This document shows positions 24,960-32,635 of a stretch of 46,093 bases of DNA, one piece after another (the first letter of the stretch is position 1; each line of letters begins with the position of its first letter). The notes under the pieces were generated by a model. The model worked only from the letters and a program-made list of their open reading frames with translations, ran no database searches and was not told the origin of the DNA. The DNA is from Candidatus Merdivicinus faecavium. GTDB lineage: Bacteria; Bacillota; Clostridia; Oscillospirales; Ruminococcaceae. Location: positions 1 through 46,093 of the forward strand of contig DVKD01000011.1 in assembly GCA_018716285.1 (NCBI GenBank), read 5' to 3'. Position numbers and translations under genes: made by a program.

Positions 24960-25844
24960 TCAAAGAATCCGCTCCCGCCCGCTTTGCCGGTAGCGGCTGG
25001 GGCTCATGCCGTACCGGCGGGAAAACTGGTTGGAGAAATAGTTGTAGTCGGAAAATCCGGTCATGGCGGCGATCTCGGCGACCGGGTACCGGGTCGTCAG
25101 GAGGAGGGTCGCCGCGGTGTAGAGGCGGTACTCCCGGATGAAGCGCACCGGCGGGATGCCGTATTCCTCCCGGAAGAGGGCGGAGAGGTGCTCCCGGCTC
25201 AGGCCCAGCGCGTCCGCCATGCCGCTGACCGAGAGCGGTTCGCCGTAGTGATTCTTGACAAACTCGACTGCCCGCTGGACGTGGGGGGAGAGGGGGGACT
25301 GCCGCACCTCGAGCCGGTCGGCGAGGTTTGCCGCGGCGCTCAAGGTATGCAGGATGTCAAAGAGGGCCGACGCGGCCTTCAGGTCGATATAAGGGAGCCT
25401 TGCCTCGCAGCAGCCGAGCAGCCGTCCGTAGCAGTTCTGGAGAGCGGCCGCCGCGTCCTCGTCCGCGCAGTGGACCGGCTGTTCGGGGGTGACCGATGCG
25501 CGCAGCAGCAGCCGGTCGAAGATCTCCCCCTCAAAGGCGATCCAGTAGTAGAACCAGGGGTCCTCCCCGTCGGCGCAGTAATAGGTGTTCTCGCCGGGGA
25601 AGATGACAAAGGTCGAGCCGGCGCCCAGGCGGTAGGTCCGGCTGCGCGCGCGGAAGATCCCGCCGCCGCTCACGGCATAGACCATCAGGTAGTGCGGGCG
25701 GATGTGCGGCCCGCAGAAATGCCCCGCCGCGCACTGCTCCCAGCCGCAGTATAAGATCCTGCCTCCGCCGAAATCCGCCGACTCAAAGTGGTAGGTCCCG
25801 GTCAGGACCCCCTCGTACAGGAATTGCGGGCTCTCTTTTGCCAT
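24960..25844 (-). CDS. AraC-family regulator with cupin sensor domain
   Basis: AraC-type regulator of 294 residues. The N-terminal cupin (about 25-150) includes AGHFCGPHIRPHYLMVYAVSGGG and GAGSTFVIFPGE, and the C-terminal DNA-binding domain has two HTHs (LSVSGMADALGLSREHLSAL and YPVAEIAAMTGFSDYNYFSN) with the SPSRYR end. The ATG at 25844 follows GGGAGGGG; the longer upstream frame is rejected. It is divergent from the URO-D-family gene, whose promoter has a perfect -10 but a poor -35, as expected if this protein activates it. The ligand is probably a sugar or small metabolite. Confidence 0.88.
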   Translation of the reverse strand: MAKESPQFLYEGVLTGTYHFESADFGGGRILYCGWEQCAAGHFCGPHIRPHYLMVYAVSGGGIFRARSRTYRLGAGSTFVIFPGENTYYCADGEDPWFYYWIAFEGEIFDRLLLRASVTPEQPVHCADEDAAAALQNCYGRLLGCCEARLPYIDLKAASALFDILHTLSAAANLADRLEVRQSPLSPHVQRAVEFVKNHYGEPLSVSGMADALGLSREHLSALFREEYGIPPVRFIREYRLYTAATLLLTTRYPVAEIAAMTGFSDYNYFSNQFSRRYGMSPSRYRQSGRERIL

Positions 25845-25895
25845 ATGCTTCCCCTCCCTGCGGCGCCTTACAAATTTCCATATCTCTATCACAAT

Positions 25896-25930
25896 AGTAT
25901 ATAGGAATCCGGGAAAAAAGGCAATATAAT
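25896..25930. promoter_or_regulatory. Overlapping divergent promoters of the araC-like and URO-D genes
   Basis: Minus strand: TTGCCT (25919-25924), 17 bases, TATACT (25896-25901) for the AraC gene. Plus strand: TATAAT at 25925-25930 for the URO-D gene, with no recognisable -35 at the right distance. The AraC -35 abuts the URO-D -10, so the two would compete for polymerase. Confidence 0.7.
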
Positions 25931-25981
25931 AGAAGAAAAGAACGCAGTTTTTCCGCTTTTTGCAAAGAAAGGATGAAGGAT

Positions 25982-27145
25982 ATGATCAAAGACGGGATCC
26001 ATGCGATGGTGGATTACGACAAAATGACCCCCGGCGCCCGCAAGATGCGCGACTTCTACGCCAAAAAGCCCGGCGCGCCCATTTACCAGAAAGAATTCGG
26101 CTACTACTCCCTCGACCGCTGGATCCGCGAGGGGCATCTTCCCGAAAACGTCACCGGGGAGCAGCTCGACGAGCTGTTCGGCTTCGACCCGCCCGGCAAG
26201 CACTTCCTCGGCCAGCTCGGCTGGTGCGAGGCGGGCTTCTGTCCGGTTTTTGAGGAAAAATGGATCCGGGACGCTGACGCCGAGCATGAAGTCGTCCAGG
26301 ATTTCGCCGGCCGGCACGTTCTCTACTTCAAGGGCCGCCGCAACGGCTTCATGCCGGAATACATCGACCATCCGGTCAAGGATATGAAAAGCTGGATCCG
26401 AAACTGCAAGTGGCGGATGGACCCCAATACCCCGGAGCGGTACGCCGACCTCGATGCGCGGATGGCCGAGGCTGTCAAGGCGGCGGGCGAGGGGCAGGTC
26501 ATCTGCCAGAACCTGGTGGGCGGCTACATGTACCTGCGCAGCCTGATGGGGCCGCTCGAGCTCATGTATCTGCTGGCCGACGACCCGGAGCTCATCCACG
26601 ACTGCATGGAGACCTGGTTTGCCCTCGCCGACGCGGTCATCGCGCGGCACCAGCAGTATGTGACCATCGACGAAGTCTTCATCGCCGAGGATATCTGCTA
26701 CAACCACGGCCTGCTCATCTCCCCGGCCATGATGCGGGAATTTTTGCTGCCTTATTATAAACGGCTGCTCGACAACGTGAAAAAGCGCAACATCGACCAG
26801 AGCCGCAAGGTCTTCTTCCAGGTGGACACCGACGGCTTTTCCGACGCCGCCATCCCGGTGTACGCCGAGCTGGGCCTCGATTATCTGAGCCCCTTCGAGG
26901 CGGCTTCGGGCTGCGACGTAGTGCGGACCGGGAAGGAGTACCCCGACCTGCTCATCCTGGGCGGCTTTGATAAGCGCATCCTCGCGGCCGGGCCGGAGGC
27001 CATCGACGCCGAGATCGACCGGATCATGCCGGTGATGAAGGCACGGGGCGGCTACATCCCGACCTGCGACCACGGCGTGCCCGAAGAGGTGAGCTTCGAA
27101 AACTACATGCACTACCGCAAGCGGATGCGCGAATTCGCGGAATAA
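25982..27145 (+). CDS. Uroporphyrinogen decarboxylase-family (methyltransferase-like) protein
   Basis: A 387-residue member of the URO-D superfamily, (beta/alpha)8 barrels that include heme URO-D and the MtaA/MtbA corrinoid methyltransferases. Visible features are the LVGGYMYLRSLMGPLELMYLLADDPELIHDCMETW helix pair, VFIAEDICYNHGLLISP, FFQVDTDGFSDAAIPVYAELGLDYLSPFE and a closing GGYIPTCDHGVPEEVSFENY, whose Cys and His resemble the Zn-binding CDHxxP-like end of the methyltransferase branch. No corrinoid protein is nearby. Divergence from an AraC regulator points to a catabolic or demethylation role rather than heme synthesis. The start at 25982 is 8 bases after AAAGGA; an ATG 9 bases upstream is less likely. 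Confidence 0.7.
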   Translation: MIKDGIHAMVDYDKMTPGARKMRDFYAKKPGAPIYQKEFGYYSLDRWIREGHLPENVTGEQLDELFGFDPPGKHFLGQLGWCEAGFCPVFEEKWIRDADAEHEVVQDFAGRHVLYFKGRRNGFMPEYIDHPVKDMKSWIRNCKWRMDPNTPERYADLDARMAEAVKAAGEGQVICQNLVGGYMYLRSLMGPLELMYLLADDPELIHDCMETWFALADAVIARHQQYVTIDEVFIAEDICYNHGLLISPAMMREFLLPYYKRLLDNVKKRNIDQSRKVFFQVDTDGFSDAAIPVYAELGLDYLSPFEAASGCDVVRTGKEYPDLLILGGFDKRILAAGPEAIDAEIDRIMPVMKARGGYIPTCDHGVPEEVSFENYMHYRKRMREFAE

Positions 27146-27175
27146 GCGCACGGTTTTCTGTTCAGATACAAAAGG

Positions 27176-27212
27176 ATCCCCGGGGCGAACAGTCTTCGCT
27201 CCGGGGATTTTC
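27176..27212 (+). terminator. Terminator after the URO-D-family gene
   Basis: ATCCCCGGGGCGAA pairs with TTCGCTCCGGGGAT around CAGTC, followed by TTTTC. Confidence 0.85.
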
Positions 27213-27228
27213 ACATGCAATTGTCCGG

Positions 27229-27993
27229 TCAATCCGGTTTCCGCGCGATCAGGAGGAAGCGGTGGGTCCTCCCCTCGAGCGCGCCCTGCTCCGCAAGCAG
27301 CCGGTTTGCCGCGCAGAGGCGGTCAAAACAGCCCTCCACCGAAAAGCCGGGGAACTCCCATTCGATGACCCGCGCAAACCAGACCAGCGCCCCTACCTCG
27401 AAAAAGCGGATGCGCCCGAAATGCTCCCGCCCCTCCAAAACGGTCAGGCCGGCCCGCTTTAGCCGCTCTCCCGCCTGCGCGAGGGTCTGCTGCGGGTAGG
27501 GCAGGGGGGCGCCGGGCAGCAGCAGCTCGACCAGCTCCCGGTCGTTGTGGGCGCCGACCTGCTGGGTGAGGAAGGTCCCGCCGGGCTTGAGCAGGCGGAA
27601 GATCTCCTCCTCGCGGTAATCGCCGTGCCGGTTGAGGATGAGGTCGAAGCTCCCGTCCGGGAAGGGGAGAACTCCGCCGCCGTCCGCCTCCCGGAAGTCG
27701 ATCCCGAGCGGGGAGAGGGTCTCCCGGCATAGGGCGGCGTTGGGGGGGAACCCTTCGGTCGCCGCAGTCAGGCGGTGCGGGTGCCCGAGCGAGAGCAAAA
27801 CCTCCCCGCCGCCGGTGTCGATGTCGAGGATGCGGGCAGCGGGGGAGAGCAGCCCCTTCGCGCGGGCTGTGTAATCCCAGGGGATGTCTTCGCCCTCCTC
27901 ATACCGGCCTGCAATGTGGGAAAAATCCCAGCCGTGGATCTGCGCGGCGGCCTGCTCAGAGAGCCAGATGTTTTTGAATTCTGCGTCGTTCAT
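27229..27993 (-). CDS. Class I SAM-dependent methyltransferase
   Basis: Rossmann-fold methyltransferase, 254 residues. Motif I is ILDIDTGGGEVLLSL (about 55-69), the acidic residue binding SAM ribose is at TAATEGF, and motifs II/III appear as ILNRHGDY and LLKPGGTFLTQQVG. The substrate is not recognisable; NRHGDY in place of the usual NPPY argues against an N6-adenine DNA enzyme. The ATG at 27993 follows AAAGGAGG. The gene is preceded by a leader peptide and alternative hairpins (28021-28140), the organisation used by ribosome-targeting resistance methyltransferases, and lies downstream of the VOC gene on the same message. A role in antibiotic resistance or ribosome modification is an inference from that control region. 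Confidence 0.8.
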   Translation of the reverse strand: MNDAEFKNIWLSEQAAAQIHGWDFSHIAGRYEEGEDIPWDYTARAKGLLSPAARILDIDTGGGEVLLSLGHPHRLTAATEGFPPNAALCRETLSPLGIDFREADGGGVLPFPDGSFDLILNRHGDYREEEIFRLLKPGGTFLTQQVGAHNDRELVELLLPGAPLPYPQQTLAQAGERLKRAGLTVLEGREHFGRIRFFEVGALVWFARVIEWEFPGFSVEGCFDRLCAANRLLAEQGALEGRTHRFLLIARKPD

Positions 27994-28020
27994 GAAAACT
28001 GCCTCCTTTTCGTCTGTCAA

Positions 28021-28140
28021 AAGCGAAACGAAACGGTGCAGCCGCCTGATGGACGCGGGTTTTGGGCCCGGTACAGCCCTCAGGCCGTCACTGCACCGGG
28101 CAGTTATCTCGCAGGAGCCGTCTCAAGGGCTCACCTCCCC
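28021..28140 (-). promoter_or_regulatory. Leader-peptide attenuator upstream of the methyltransferase
   Basis: On the minus strand a leader frame (28088-28126) contains segment 1, GCCCGGTGCAG (28091-28101), in its last codons. Segment 1 can pair with segment 2 CTGTACCGGGC (28066-28076) or with segment 3 CTGCACCG (28034-28041). The loop of the 1:2 hairpin also has GCCTGA, which can pair with TCAGGC further on. These exclude one another, as in erm-type and amino-acid attenuators. The methyltransferase start is at 27993. Confidence 0.6.
28088..28126 (-). CDS. 12-residue leader peptide
   Basis: TTG start at 28126 with a perfect ribosome site GGGGAGG 7 bases upstream, encoding MRRLLRDNCPVQ and stopping at TGA. 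It lies 26 bases after the VOC gene and ends about 95 bases before the methyltransferase. Its last five codons form one arm of the attenuator hairpin, so ribosome position on this peptide would decide which hairpin forms. The arginine and leucine codons could sense charged tRNA, but an antibiotic-stalling leader is also possible. Confidence 0.55.
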   Translation of the reverse strand: MRRLLRDNCPVQ

Positions 28141-28152
28141 TGTGAAATCCCC

Positions 28153-28575
28153 TCATTCCTCCGGGTGGCAGCAGCGGTACTGCGGGGAGGTGGGGGTGAG
28201 CTGCATGAATTCGATGTCGTTGCCGTCCGGGTCGGTTACCCAGAACTGCCAGTTGGTGTCCTTGCCCATCTGGAGCGGGGTTTTGACCGGCCAGAGGGCC
28301 CTGATCCGCTCATACTCCGCCTTGGCGTCGTCGACGGCGAGACAGAAGTGGCAGAAGCCGGGAGGCGTGCCCTCGCTGGCTGGACGGCCGCAGTCCGCCC
28401 CGTAGAAGAGCTCGATGAATTGTTCGTGCGCGACTTTTATGTAGACGATCCACGGGTTCCCGGCGTCGTCCGGGATCTCGAAGGCCTTTGAAAAGCCCAG
28501 CACGCCGCAGTAAAACGCGAGCGCCTTGTCCATATCCGTCACGCGGAAAGCATTGTGCGCCAGTCCTGTAATCAT
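28153..28575 (-). CDS. VOC-superfamily (glyoxalase/dioxygenase-like) protein
   Basis: Vicinal-oxygen-chelate protein of 140 residues, two beta-alpha-beta-beta-beta modules. GLAHNAFRVTDMDKALAFYCGVLGF opens the first with the metal-binding His; HEQFIELFYG, FCHFCLAVDD and the end WVTDPDGNDIEFMQL supply further metal-site His/Glu positions. It is similar in layout to glyoxalase I-type lyases and to fosfomycin/bleomycin resistance proteins; which reaction applies cannot be read. The ATG at 28575 follows AAAGGGG. It is the first gene of a short operon whose second gene is the attenuator-controlled methyltransferase. Confidence 0.85.
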   Translation of the reverse strand: MITGLAHNAFRVTDMDKALAFYCGVLGFSKAFEIPDDAGNPWIVYIKVAHEQFIELFYGADCGRPASEGTPPGFCHFCLAVDDAKAEYERIRALWPVKTPLQMGKDTNWQFWVTDPDGNDIEFMQLTPTSPQYRCCHPEE

Positions 28576-28607
28576 AAAAATTGCCCCTTTCGATGCTGCT
28601 TTTCATC

Positions 28608-28636
28608 ATTATAGTATAAAAATACCCGGCTGTCAA
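28608..28636 (-). promoter_or_regulatory. Sigma-A promoter of the VOC/methyltransferase operon
   Basis: Minus strand TTGACA (28631-28636), 17 bases, TATAAT (28608-28613): a full-consensus promoter, divergent from the MFS promoter 13 bases away. Confidence 0.92.
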
Positions 28637-28648
28637 CACGAAAAACAG

Positions 28649-28677
28649 TTGCTTTTTCTCACCCGGCCTGCTATAAT
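28649..28677 (+). promoter_or_regulatory. Sigma-A promoter of the MFS efflux gene
   Basis: TTGCTT (28649-28654), 17 bases, TATAAT (28672-28677). The start codon of the pump is 180 bases downstream, leaving a long structured leader. Confidence 0.9.
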
Positions 28678-28719
28678 GAGGGGGACGACTTTTCAGAAAG
28701 GAGGGAGCACAGGGTGCTC

Positions 28720-28749
28720 ATGGCTGCCGCTGCTCCATGCAAGGCCTGA
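28720..28749 (+). CDS. 9-residue leader peptide of the MFS gene
   Basis: An ATG at 28720 gives MAAAAPCKA and a TGA; AAAGGAGGG lies about 14 bases upstream, a little far but otherwise a perfect ribosome site. The codons GCTCCATGCAAGGCC form one arm of the leader RNA's hairpins. This matches the layout of macrolide-inducible leaders upstream of mef and erm genes. Confidence 0.5.
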   Translation: MAAAAPCKA

Positions 28750-28857
28750 TTTCAGGCGGCCTGTGTGGAGCGGAATATTGGTACACGCGCTTGCGGCGCA
28801 TACGCCTGAAACGGCTTTGCATGATTCGGAATCATTTTATTTCGAAGGAGCAAAGCT
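28732..28857 (+). promoter_or_regulatory. Attenuator region of the MFS gene
   Basis: Pairings visible by eye: GCTCCA (28732-28737) with TGGAGC (28766-28771); CAGGCG (28753-28758) with CGCCTG (28803-28808); ATGCAAGGCC (28737-28746, leader codons) with GGCTTTGCAT (28813-28822); and GCTTTGC (28814-28820) with GCAAAGC (28850-28856), which flanks the pump's GGAG ribosome site. ATGATTCGGAATCAT then TTTTATTT (28821-28842) is a small terminator-like hairpin. Several exclude each other. Confidence 0.6.
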
Positions 28858-30174
28858 ATGAAAAAACCATCGATATTTACCGAACTGCGGGATTTCCTCA
28901 TCCTGTGGAGCACCCAGTCCCTCTCCGGGCTGGGCACCGCCATGACCTCGTTCGCCCTCACCGTCTGGGTCTATTCGGAGCAGGGGACGGCCTCGAGCGT
29001 GACCCTGCTGTCGGTCTGCTCGGTGCTGCCGTCGGTGCTGTTCGCCTTCCTGGCGGGCGCGGTCGCCGACCGCTGGGACCGCAAGCGGATCATGCTGCTG
29101 TCCGATACCGCCGCCGCGGCGGGGACAGCGGCCATCCTGCTGCTTTACCTGAGCGGCGCGCTGCGGATCTGGCACCTGTACCTCATCAATTTCCTGCTGA
29201 GCTGCATGAACGCCTTTCAGAACCCGGCGTCCTATGTGGCGGTCAGCCTGCTCGTCCCCCGCAGGCATGACACCCGGGTGAGCGGGCTGCAATCCCTGTC
29301 CGGCTCGATCATCACCATCCTGGCCCCCGCGCTGGGCGGGCTGGTGATGGGCTTCGGCGGCCTGCCGGCGGTGCTGGCGATCGACCTTGCCACCTTTGCC
29401 GCGGCCTTTCTCTCCCTGCTGATTTTCATCAAAATCCCGGCCGGGCCGAAAAAGGCGGGCAAGGAGGAGGGCTTCCTCGCCGCCTGCGCGGAGGGGCTGC
29501 GCTACTTAAAGGAGCATGGGGCCCTGCTGCGAATCATCCTTTTTTTCTCGTTTATCAATTTTATCTCCAAGATGGGCGGCTACGGGATGCTCTCCCCCTT
29601 TGTCCTCAGCCGGACAGGCGGGGACGAGGCGGCGCTCGGTTTTGTGCAGGGGCTGACCGGGGCCGGGACGATGCTGGGCGGCGCGCTGGTCGCGGTGATG
29701 AAGCCGCCGAAGCGCCGGACGGCGGTCATTTTCCTCTCCTGCGGGATTTCCTTCCTGCTGGGGGATATCGGCCAGAGCCTGACCGGGACGCCGCCCGCCT
29801 GGGCGGTCTGCGGGTTTTTATCAAACCTCCCGCTGGTTTTCCTAAACGCGAACCTGACCGCCCTTATGCGCGCCTATGTGCCGATCGAGGTGCAGGGGAG
29901 GGTCTTTTCGGCGCGGGACACCCTCCAGTACACCACCATCCCTTTCGGGCTGCTGCTGGGCGGGCTGCTCGCCGACCATGTGTTTGAGCCGCTGATGGCC
30001 GGCAGTTCGCCGGTCCAGGCGGCGCTCGCGCCGGTCTTCGGGGCGGGGAAAGGGGCCGGTCTCGCGGTGATGTTCTTCCTGGTGGGGGTCATCGGCGCGC
30101 TGGCGAGCTTTTTGGCGCTGTGCGACCCCTCCTACCGCACCCTGGACGGAGAGCCGGGCGATCATCAGAGGTAA
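28858..30174 (+). CDS. MefA-like major facilitator efflux pump
   Basis: Twelve-helix MFS exporter of 438 residues in the macrolide-efflux (MefA) subgroup. SLSGLGTAMTSFALTVWVY in helix 1, the helix 2-3 loop AGAVADRWDRKRIMLLSD (the MFS DRxxRR-like signature) and VQGRVFSARDTLQYTTIPFGLLLGG in the second half are typical. Helices are evident throughout. The ATG at 28858 follows GAAGGAG. The long leader with a short peptide and alternative hairpins suggests induction by a ribosome-stalling drug, which fits the subgroup; the substrate itself is an inference. Confidence 0.85.
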   Translation: MKKPSIFTELRDFLILWSTQSLSGLGTAMTSFALTVWVYSEQGTASSVTLLSVCSVLPSVLFAFLAGAVADRWDRKRIMLLSDTAAAAGTAAILLLYLSGALRIWHLYLINFLLSCMNAFQNPASYVAVSLLVPRRHDTRVSGLQSLSGSIITILAPALGGLVMGFGGLPAVLAIDLATFAAAFLSLLIFIKIPAGPKKAGKEEGFLAACAEGLRYLKEHGALLRIILFFSFINFISKMGGYGMLSPFVLSRTGGDEAALGFVQGLTGAGTMLGGALVAVMKPPKRRTAVIFLSCGISFLLGDIGQSLTGTPPAWAVCGFLSNLPLVFLNANLTALMRAYVPIEVQGRVFSARDTLQYTTIPFGLLLGGLLADHVFEPLMAGSSPVQAALAPVFGAGKGAGLAVMFFLVGVIGALASFLALCDPSYRTLDGEPGDHQR

Positions 30175-30182
30175 AATCTGTT

Positions 30183-30232
30183 CAAAAAAGCGTCCCCGGC
30201 GGCCTGCGCGCACAGGCTGCCGGGGACGCTTA
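30183..30232. terminator. Strong terminator between the MFS gene and the 30.2-kb small gene
   Basis: AGCGTCCCCGGC (30189-30200) pairs with GCCGGGGACGCT (30219-30230), with an inner CCTG/CAGG. The T-run is on the minus-strand side (AAAAAA at 30184-30189); TTATAT follows on the plus side. Confidence 0.85.
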
Positions 30233-30557
30233 TATCCCGAGAATCCAGAAAAAGCCGGCCCCGCGGTTGCCTGCTTCCAGCCACCGGCGGACAGCGCGGC
30301 AGAATTCCCGGTCCGGGCAGAGGGCTTCGGCCTGTTCCCCCTGCGCGCGGGTGACCTTCTGCGGGCCGCAGTAGGCGAAGCGGGGAAAACTGCGTCCAGG
30401 CAGGGCGCAAGGAGGGCCATCCCGTCGCTTCGCTGCTGTCGGGCAGATAGAGGGAGTCCGGCGACCAGTGGCGGGCGGGGTAGGAATGCGCGTAGGCAAA
30501 CTCGTAGGCGTCCCCGCCGCGGAGCTCGTTGAGCCGGAGCAGGCGGATCTTCTGCAC
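30230..30557 (-). pseudogene. Frameshifted small gene of unknown function
   Basis: A GTG at 30557 with AAGGGGG upstream opens a protein-like frame (MQKIRLLRLNELRGGDAYEF, HSYPARHWSPDSLYLPDSSE). After GGGGAAAA (30382-30389 on the plus strand) good sequence continues in another frame (FAYCGPQKVTRAQGEQAEAL, then CRAVRRWLEAGNRGAGFFWI) to a TAA at 30230. A one-base change in the run would restore about 108 residues. No family is recognised. It starts 15 bases after the LysR gene's original stop, so the two were co-transcribed. The frameshift may be real decay or a homopolymer sequencing error. Confidence 0.55.
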
Positions 30558-30572
30558 AGCATTGCCCCCTTT

Positions 30573-31466
30573 TCACTGAATTTCCCCACCCGAATCCCCG
30601 GACAGGGCCTGCCGGGCGTGCTCGATAAAGGCGGAGACGGCGGGCGGGAAGGTCCGCTCCCGCTTTCAGGCGAGGACGGTGCCGGCTTCGAGCGGCGGGT
30701 CGAGCGGGACAAAGCGGATACCGTCGTACTGGCAGTCGAGGGCGAGCCCGATCGCTGCCCCCGCCCGGCCGGCCGCCAGCATGGCCATGTTGTATTGCAG
30801 GTTGCCGGCGGCCGCGAGTTCGATCCGGCTGGCGCCGGGCCCGAACCAGCCCTCAATGCGGCTCCGGGCGAATTCCCCGGTCCCGATGATGAGGGGGAGT
30901 CCGGCAAGGTCCTCCGCCCGCACCGCAGGACGCCCGGCGAGGGGGGAATCCTCCCGGACCAGCACGCCCCAGCGCTCCCGGACCGGCATGGGGAGGGCGT
31001 CGCAGCGGCCGGGGTCCGGCGGGCCGAGCATCAGCCCCAGGTCGAGCAGGCCGTGCTCCATCCGCTCCCGGATGTCGTCGGCGTTGCCGCTCACAATGGT
31101 GAAGCGGACCCGGGGGTGCCGCTCCCGAAACGAGACGACCAGCCGGGCGAGGCAGCGGCTGGAGCGGAATTCCCCGCTGCCGATGGAAACCTCGCCGGAG
31201 AGCTCCTCCCCCTTCTGGCGGAGGTCCAGCCTGGTCTTTTCGGCGAGGGCGAGGAGCTCCTGCGCCCGGCGCTTGAGCAGAAGCCCGTCCTCGGTGAGAG
31301 AGATGCTGCGGTTGCTGCGGGTGAACAGGCGGACGCCCAGCTCCTCCTCGAGCTGTGCAATCTGCCGGGAGAGGGTCGGCTGGGTGAGGTGGAGAGAGGC
31401 CGCGGCCTTTGTTATGCTCCCCTCCCGGACGATCGCCAGAAAGTAATGCAGCACCCGCAGTTCCAT
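30573..31466 (-). pseudogene. LysR-family regulator interrupted by an in-frame TGA
   Basis: LysR regulator: HTH LHYFLAIVREGSITKAAASL, TQPTLSRQIAQLEEELGVRL, and an effector domain with VSIGSGEFRSSRCLA and ADDIRERMEHGLLDLGLML. The frame stops at TGA (30666-30668) after EAGTVLA, but the downstream codons continue as KRERTFPPAVSAFIEHARQA to a second stop at 30573. LysR proteins usually have a Trp at this place (VLxWK), so TGG to TGA is the simplest reading. The product would be 266 instead of 297 residues, missing the last helix. The ATG at 31466 follows GGGAGG. It may still fold. Confidence 0.65.
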
Positions 31467-31559
31467 TTTCGATTCCTCCCTTTTCGCTGGTTTTAGATAT
31501 TCCCATTATGTCTGTGACTGTCTGTATTCCGCCGCCCTTTCCGCATTGCCGGACCTGCG

Positions 31560-32533
31560 GCCGGGTCAGGCCAGGATTTTTTCGATCGCAGTCCGGGTCG
31601 TCGGGGCGGATGCGCAGCAGGTAGAGGGATTTCCCCGCCAATCCGGCGGCGTGACTCTCGGTATAGGCGTGCAGGAGGGTCACGAATTTCCGCTCATCTT
31701 CGTTGAGGCCGACCGGCGCGGCCTGGATGTTCCGGCAGGCGCTGTCCAGGCAGGGGAGCGGGGCGTACAGGTGCTGCCGGAAGTTGAGCAGCGCCAGCTG
31801 TCCGCGGAGGGCCTCCTTCTCAAAGGCGTCCAGACCGCCGCGCTCCTTTAAGATTCTGGCATTCTCGGTGAAGAAGCCTTCCAGTTCGTCCCCGGTGCGG
31901 CCTGCGCCGTGCTGCGGGGCGTAGGTGACGGCGTAGGCGCCGATGAAATGGCGGTCGTCCTCCGTAAGCGGGGCGTATCGGAGCAGCGGGGCCTCCCAGC
32001 GCTCCTTTTCATACCGGCAGAACTTGTCCAGGCAGGATTTGAGGGCGGGGGCTGCGTAGTCCGTGGCGGCCTCCAGCTTTTGGACCGAATCGATTTCCAG
32101 CTGCTTCTGCGGGATGAGGAGGGTATACCACCCCTCCGCGGGGCCAGGACGATGGCCTTATTGATGGACAGGCGGCTGTTCTGCCGCTGCGCCCTGCGGA
32201 AGTAGTGGAGGAATTGCAGGATGTTTACATGCATGAGCAGCGTCTTGCCGCTGCCGGTGGCGCACATGAAGGCGAGCTTGTTCATCTTATCCGGCGTGTA
32301 GGGCGCAAAGCGGATCCGTCCGGACGCCTGCGCGGTGATTTCCTGAAGAAAGGCGTTCAAATCCGCGCAGAAGGCCGCTCTGTCGGAAAAATAGCGGTCG
32401 AGGTACATCTCCGTGAACAGCAGGGACAGGTACTGGAAATATTTCCAGCGGATGCCGCCCCGTTTCGCGCCGATGGCCTTTGTGTGGCGGCAGATGTTTT
32501 CGTCGTACAGGCGCAGCCTGTTTTTTTTGCCAT
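31560..32533 (-). pseudogene. Type III restriction/DEAD-box helicase gene with large internal deletion
   Basis: Remnant of a restriction-enzyme R-subunit or helicase of roughly 1,000 residues. The N-terminal part is clear: YDENICRHT, KRGGIRWKYFQYLSLLFTE, and Walker A CATGSGKTLLM, then INKAIVLAP. At about 32140 the sequence jumps in another frame to a C-terminal part (WYTLLIPQKQLEIDSVQKLE, YAPLTEDDRHFIGAYAVTY, NEDERKFVTLLHAYTESHA, LAGKSLYLLRI) and fades out near 31560. The helicase motifs between are missing. The start itself is off frame: ATGG-C-A8 at 32533, after GGAGG, needs one more A. So there are at least two lesions; no active enzyme is expected. Confidence 0.65.
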
Positions 32534-32635
32534 ACTTACGCCTCCTCAAGCAAAATAAGATAGCCGGGGGAAGCTTTGCGCCGGGGGTGCGCTGACTCCG
32601 GCAGGCCGAAAAAAGGGAAAGGCGGCCTCTGCCCT

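Noticed and set aside
25889-27232. 447-codon minus-strand frame opposite the URO-D gene
   Set aside because: Antisense shadow; the plus strand has the family motifs, ribosome site and terminator.
30853-31683. 276-codon minus-strand frame presented as one protein
   Set aside because: Its first part is the true C-terminal remnant of the restriction gene, the rest is a shadow of the LysR gene.
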